Origin: Exophiala sp. HKRS030 | Lineage: Eukaryota > Ascomycota > Eurotiomycetes > Chaetothyriales > Herpotrichiellaceae | Direction: 5' to 3' | Length of the DNA: 64,000 nt | Assembly (NCBI GenBank): GCA_023897205.1 | Contig: JAHWDD010000004.1 | Location: 5,332,001 to 5,396,000 of the forward strand | Shown here: one piece after another, positions 58,941 to 64,000 of the stretch | Position numbering within the stretch: position 1 is the first letter of the stretch | Layout of the letters: each line of letters starts with the position of its first letter | Position numbers and translations under genes: made by a program | Notes under the pieces: model-generated | What the model was told of the DNA's origin: nothing | Seen by the model: the letters and a program-made list of their open reading frames with translations, nothing else | The model's database searches: none

Positions 58941-60694
58941 ATGTCTTTGACTCGGGTTGCCTCTGTCGACGGCTTTGAGCGTGAGAGGAGAGGCTCCAGT
59001 GTCGCCGCCCCGAGAAAGATGAGTTTCAATCCCATCAGTGACTGGGCCCCGCCTCGGAACCGGCGTGAGAGTGTTGTTTCTGCTGCTCTCAAGTTCGAAG
59101 AGGTCTCCAAGCGGAAACGGGTTGGTAAGTTTGGCTACCTGTGGACTTCGAATGGTTGGCTAAGGCTAAGACGCTGACATCTTGAACTATAGTTCAGGTT
59201 TGCATTGCTATCGTGTACTGTCTGTTTGCTGCCGGTATTGTCTTTGGTTATGCCGCCATCAAACCCGTCCTCATTGATGAGGGCGTCTTCAAAAACCTCT
59301 GCACCGAGGAGGAAAAGGAAAAGCACACTTCGCCGTGCTTTCAACAGGAAATCCGCCTGAATCTCATGTTTACCGTCGCCGCGGTTTCCACGAATGTGGC
59401 AGCTTTGCCCATCGGGACCATTCTTGACAGATATGGTCCGCGTGCGTGTGGCCTCATCGGAAGTGTTCTGCTCTTGATCGGTGCTCTGCTCTTCTCATCT
59501 GCGAGCAAAGTCGAAGCCGATCTGTATACTCCTGGATACCTCTTCCTAGCCTTGGGCGGTCCATTCGTCTTCATCTCGTCTTTCCAATTGTCAAACACCT
59601 TCCCTAAGAATTCTGGTCTCATCCTCGCCTTACTGACAGGTGCTTTCGACTCTTCGTCGGCATTGTTCCTCCTGTTCCGGATCTTGTACGAAAAATCCAA
59701 CAAAAAACTGACAACACATCGCCTGTTTCTCGCCTATCTCGTGGTTCCCGTCTTCATCTTCATTGTCCAAGTCTTTGTCATGCCAAAGGAATCGTACAAG
59801 ACGGTCAGTGAGGTCGTTCACGAAGCCGAAGAAGTTATCAACGCGCCAACTCCGCCTGAAGCAAGCGAAGCCGAAGTCTTGAGCATCCGTGAAGAACGCA
59901 GAATGACCGTCACCGAAGTCACGCAATTACTCGACAAATCGACCAATGCCAAACGCCAGAAAGTCCAGGAGAGCAAAAATGCCATTTCGGGCGTTTGGGG
60001 AGCTATGCACGGGTATACAGCACTGGAACAGATCAAGTCACCGTGGTTCGCTCTAATCACTCTTTTCACCGTTGTCCAAATGACGAGAATCAACTATTTC
60101 GTGGCCACCATTCGCCCACAAGAACAATACCTTCTCGGCACACCAGAAAACGCCAAAGCTGTCAACGACTTCTTCGACGTCGCCCTCCCACTCGGCGGCG
60201 TGCTCAGCATCCCCTTCATCGGCATCCTACTCGACAACACATCGACTCCGTTTGCATTGGGCTTCCTCGTCGTAACAGCTACCATCATCGGCATCCTCGG
60301 CTGCCTGCCTTACATGTGGGCGGCCATCGCCAATGTATGCCTGTTCGTCGTCTACCGACCCTTCTACTACACGACCGTATCCGACTATGCAGCGAAAGTG
60401 TTCGGGTTCCAAACATTCGGCAAAGTCTACGGCCTGATTATCTGTTTGGCCGGGTTGTTCAACTTCCTACAGTCGCCGCTCGACGCCATGACCCACGTCG
60501 TCTTCGACCTCAATCCCGTCCCTGTCAACGTCATCCTGCTCAGTCTGGCTGTCATCGTTGGCTCAGCCCTCGTCATCTTCACCTCGCTCAAAGCGCGCAA
60601 CATGAAGAGAGACCTGCTGGAACAAGAGGCCGAGGATGCAACTGAGTCTCTGATGCCCGATGCAAACGGGAACGGTTACGGCGCAACAGCATAG
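58941..60694 (+). CDS. MFS transporter of the Fmp42/SLC43 type
   Basis: Two exons, join(58941..59124, 59193..60694), encode 561 residues; the intron of 68 bp is GT-AG. A Ser/Arg-rich cytosolic N terminus (MSLTRVASVDGFERERRG) precedes the first span (VCIAIVYCLFAAGIVFGYAAI). The MFS loop signature appears as GTILDRYGPRACG after the second span. A long charged central loop (EEVINAPTPPEASEAEVL to KRQKVQESKNA) separates the two halves, and the C terminus is acidic. This pattern matches yeast Fmp42 and animal LAT3/4 (SLC43), large neutral amino-acid carriers. In yeast Fmp42 is linked to vacuole or mitochondrial fractions. The substrate here is unproven. Confidence 0.86.
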
Positions 60695-62200
60695 TTTTGT
60701 CCTCGTCGTTAACTTTGCCTAGCCATTAGTCTATCGGATGGCTACGAACGAGCTGTCAGGACGACCGGAGGGACCCAGTCATCCGACACGTCCCACTCAT
60801 CGCCAAAATGTTTTATGAGCCACTTGCCTTGTTAGTGTTTTTTTTTTTTGGAGATTAAAGACCGTCGAAATCTGGGAACCATTCAACGCGAACAGGAGTT
60901 TTTTCAATATCGATATTTATATCGGAAAAATCTGCCATAGGAGGACAGAGAAGTCTCCAGTTCTTGACTTTAGAGAACACAAATTGCGATTCCGAATGCA
61001 CAGATCGCACAAAAGCCGAACCTGTATTCGACCACAGAGACCTAGAGAGAGAGACAGAGAGACAAACAGAACGAAGAAGAGATGAGAAATGAGAACAGAG
61101 AAAAGAGTGTACAGAATCAAATCAGGAAGGACGGTTAAGTGGTGCATCATTCCTCCTCGCACACCGGTTGAAAGGAAAGCCCATCGACCCAATCATTACC
61201 TATCTTGAGCATGCGAGGGCTGGTCACGGCATTCTACGCATGAATTACCAGACCGAGTGTGCTTCTGTTGCTTTGACCTCAGCTAAGCTAAGCTACACTA
61301 TCTCGACTGATCGCGACCTTGGACAAGCGAGCAGCGAATCTGAAAGGTCTAACTAAGCATGGGTCTACGCTCCTGCCGCACGGTGCTGCAAAGATATAAG
61401 CTGTACATCTAGTTTACTTGTCAAAACGAGATGATAGCATATCATGTATGTCCGGATTTGAGATACAGAAATGTTGGATGATGAGTGTGTGTACGTGTGT
61501 GTGTGGATCTCGCTTCCCCCTGGTTCTCGCTCTTTTCCTATCTCTTTGATTCCCCTTTCTTGCTCTCGCTGTAGCGCGTTGGGCGTGCCGTGATTCTCCA
61601 GTCGTCGACTCGTATATTGTAGTTCTGGGCATAAGGGATCTCTGTAGCGAGGTCGATAGGGTTGCTTGCTTTGACTACTCTTGCGTATATCCCCATGTTC
61701 AAAAGCACAATTATTGCACGTGCTGGGAGATGGAAGGACGGTCTGGGCGATGACTCTCAAGTGGTCATTATTATCTCTTTTTTAATACATGATTATCTGC
61801 ATGAGTCTACTAGAAATCGGAAGGCCATGAAAGAGAAACGGGGGACCTCGCTTCTTCGTTCCCATTGTGTATCTTTTTACAGAGTCACTTCTGTTATCAT
61901 CGTCAGAACATAGTGTACAATATCCGAGGATACGGCCTTGATTAATATTGGCTCTGAACAGGCATATCCCCTTCTTGCGAGCAGCGATCACCTGCCGTCT
62001 GTATCTCAACTGTCGTAGCTGATTGTTTCGGGGCGACCTCTGGCACCGAGTTCCATCCAGGATTCGAACTCTGTCCAACTGAGGCAGTAGCTATTTCCCA
62101 AGAGCAAGGCAAAAGTGGCGTATTTTGTTGGAGGTCGGCGTCAAATATAGGAGGGGCGAGAGGTCTTTCGGATTCAGATCGGGAGTAGAGAGATGGTGTT
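60695..62200. other. intergenic, no supported gene
   Basis: Contains a poly-T run at about 60838-60850, an agagagagacagagagac stretch at about 61045-61065, and a gtgtgtgt microsatellite near 61485-61505. Frames are short and without domains. Confidence 0.5.
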
Positions 62201-62704
62201 TTATGCGGGAAGAAGAATTTCGCTCCATTCTGAGTTGAAGAATGCAACCGCAGCCTGGATGTATGAAAAGAAGAGGTCAGTGATGGGTCTAGGTTAGAAG
62301 GTGATATAAGAGACTCCTGTCAATGTCGATCATGGAGCAACGATGTTGATAGTGTGATGAACACTGCCCAGGTTCACACTGTCTCAGAGACCAGCAATTC
62401 CAGCTTTGCAGAGGATGGCAACATTCTGGATCTTCCGCTCGTCTCTTGAACAACAGAACCACCCAGGTCATGCTAAGGCCAAGTTCAAGACAGAAATGCT
62501 GATTGACCAACCGCCGAAGATCTCGCCCGCAGCTCATACGTCTGCTGCGCTACTGTAGGGGAAGGCACTTACGCCGAACAAAGCAACGCTGATAACCACA
62601 CTGGCGTTCTCTTCCGATGTCAAACTGTGATAAATTGAGCTGAAATAGCCCTTTGGTGGCCCGCTTCGGCGAGCGGGCTGCACGGCGATTCGTTTAGGTG
62701 GCAT
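62201..62704 (-). CDS. Tom6-like small subunit of the mitochondrial outer-membrane translocase
   Basis: Two exons, complement(62201..62254, 62573..62704), encode 61 residues; the 318 bp intron is GT-AG and phase 0. Exon 1 reads MPPKRIAVQPARRSGPPKGY and goes on through the box SEENASVVISVALFG. Exon 2 supplies AAVAFFNSEWSEILLPA and a stop. Filamentous-fungal Tom6 proteins are about 60 residues, start MPPK with a basic Gly/Pro segment, and end in one membrane span followed by SxxxExLLP, all as seen here. Tom6 stabilises the TOM core around Tom40. The join rests on the two halves of one hydrophobic helix meeting in frame. Easily missed because each exon is tiny and the intron is long. Confidence 0.8.
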
Positions 62705-63430
62705 TCTGACAGTGCTGGAGGATTCGGCAGGAGTGTTGTTGCCTAAAGAGAGATACAGGATGTGGCAATGGCAATGGCAATGGCGATTATGATATTGTCG
62801 ACTCCAGGGAGTGAGTTGTGATTCTGTTGTTGGAACTTTGCGATTGACGATTGTTTTCTGTGACGATGTCTGAATCTGAGCTGGAAATTTGGTTCGCGGT
62901 CGTCCCGATGCAGTTTAGGGACAAATTGAGCTTTGGCGGAGTTTGTTGCTCTTAATGGCAGATTTCTACGGCGAAGTGTGAGAACACTTCCAAGGTCAAC
63001 CTCTACAAGGAGTTGACGACAAGCAGACGCTTCACGAGTATTCGAACCCCGATGTCTTGATGGACAAACCATGTTCGACAATCACCGCGACCGTATTGTG
63101 GCTGAATCGCCCTTTCTCACAGCATCTGCTGACGATCTTATACTTCCGAGTCTATTCACAAGTCAATTTGTGCACCCTCGCAGCGCTGCGTCGTCGGTCT
63201 CCAGTACTGCAGGTGACAAGATGACCTAGCCATCATAAATCAACTTCCACAAACAGTATTGTGTAATCATATCACAATCTGGCACCCATGGTATTCTGGA
63301 TTGGAAAGAGTGGAATGACCCTGACTCAAGAAATGTGGAGTTCAAATGCTGGTCAAGTCAATTGCTCATCACAAAGAAACGAACAGAACAAATCCCATGA
63401 CGCTTCAAGGCCGATTCAATTTTACTAGGA
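62705..63430. other. intergenic, no supported gene
   Basis: Presumed Tom6 promoter and flavin monooxygenase 3' region. It carries a ggcaat repeat at 62764-62785. A 52-codon plus-strand frame from 63073 and a minus frame at 62743-63081 have no recognisable domain. Confidence 0.45.
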
Positions 63431-64000
63431 CTACTCCGACCTGCTAGTGAATGCATCTATCAGACCAGCCGCGGATGCCGGTGGAGGATCTGTGCTTCCA
63501 TTTCTTGTTGCAAACAGCCACTTCATTTGCTCCTTGCGCACAATGTCAGCCTCATGCCACTCAGGGGTATGGCCTAACATTGTTCCCTCTACCCCAAGTG
63601 CGGCGGCATCCTTGTTCGCCCAGTCCACCAGATCCTTGACATAGTTGATCTCACCGTTTTCTTCCTTCAAGCTGTGGAAGTTCCGTCCTAACGATTTCTT
63701 CGCCACACGTTCGTTGTATTCTGCACGTTGCTCTTCCTCAGAAGGAAGTATCAACTTTCCACTAAATGCTCTCGCGACCACCTGCGCCTGAAAGTCGAAA
63801 ACTGAGAACGTTGCAATATGGTAAGGTACTCCAACGAAAGCCAAGGATGGATCCTTAGATATAGAATATATCCTTGTGCAGGTTGTGGGCTTGTTCTCCC
63901 TCTTTGGTGACGAGGACATACTCGTCGGCTTCGGCTGCTGATATGTCATCGTTGTGCAGCTGCGGTAAGAATGGATACGATGTGACATAACCCGTGGCGA
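63431..64000 (-). CDS. flavin-containing monooxygenase, C-terminal part, with a frameshift; 5' beyond window
   Basis: Only the 3' part lies in the window. From the right edge the minus strand reads ATGYVTSYPFLPQLHND, the conserved late FMO box (ATGYxxxYPF), and continues to HNLHKDIFYI. It then meets TAA. One base out, the frame resumes with KDPSLAFVGVPYHIATFSVFDFQAQVVARAFSGK, the conserved end of fungal FMO1/thiol-monooxygenase-like proteins. One extra base near 63855-63858 explains the break, and no GT-AG intron fits there. Either a recent pseudogene or, given similar breaks in two housekeeping genes here, a sequencing indel. The enzyme would oxygenate S or N centres using FAD and NADPH. Confidence 0.8.
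   Translation of the reverse strand, partial: SPRVMSHRIHSYRSCTTMTYQQPKPTSMSSSPKRENKPTTCTRIYSISKDPSLAFVGVPYHIATFSVFDFQAQVVARAFSGKLILPSEEEQRAEYNERVAKKSLGRNFHSLKEENGEINYVKDLVDWANKDAAALGVEGTMLGHTPEWHEADIVRKEQMKWLFATRNGSTDPPPASAAGLIDAFTSRSE

Noticed and set aside
62050..62085. tRNA-like words on the minus strand (cctcagttgg and gttcgaatcc)
   Set aside because: The two box-like words are only about 7-10 bases apart, too close for A and B boxes, and no acceptor stem or anticodon arm can be drawn.

Overview
The window looks like filamentous ascomycete (Pezizomycotina) chromosome. Genes carry many 50-100 bp GT-AG introns, the families are typical of moulds (UstYa/DUF3328, RTA1, LaeA-like methyltransferase, HosA-type deacetylase, CnxG), and a roughly 10 kb AT-rich block shows the CpA-to-TpA signature of repeat-induced point mutation (RIP). 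I cannot fix the class or species. A 100-N scaffold gap lies at 10258-10357, so linkage across it depends on scaffolding.

Region 1 (1.4-10.2 kb) is the most interesting. It reads as a small RiPP gene cluster of the dikaritin/cyclic-peptide type. It holds a secreted precursor with nine Kex2-delimited repeat peptides (2630-3518, minus), two different UstYa-family oxidase genes (4757-5753 and 7271-8387, plus), a Baeyer-Villiger-type flavin monooxygenase cut off by the gap (8593-10233, minus), and possibly an NTF2-like protein (1470-2009). The precursor alternates a Lys/His-rich peptide with a strongly acidic peptide that carries FGPW and FGSW, and its repeats contain no tyrosine. That differs from the Tyr-containing cores known for ustiloxin, phomopsin and asperipin.

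Region 2 (10.36-21.1 kb) is RIP-degraded retrotransposon sequence on the minus strand. Gag, protease and reverse transcriptase of a Ty3/Gypsy-like element are still legible, and a second gag lies to the right. An intact RTA1-like membrane protein gene (21179-22112) sits between this block and a second, smaller RIP-mutated block (23.3-24.2 kb).

Region 3 (24.5-64 kb) is mostly ordinary core genome: Sti1/Hop, RNA polymerase III subunit RPC34, a Hos2/HosA class I histone deacetylase divergent from a Yng2-like ING/PHD protein, a 1495-residue tricalbin, UDP-glucose pyrophosphorylase, molybdopterin synthase small subunit (CnxG/MOCS2A), a GFA-domain protein, a LaeA-like methyltransferase, a MARVEL-like four-pass membrane protein, an Fmp42-like MFS carrier, a 61-residue Tom6-like mitochondrial import protein, and the 3' end of a flavin monooxygenase. 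Intergenic spaces of 1-4 kb separate many of them, some with microsatellites.

Sti1, RPC34 and the terminal flavin monooxygenase each contain a single-base frameshift inside otherwise conserved sequence. Because two of these are housekeeping genes, indel errors in the assembly are the likeliest cause.
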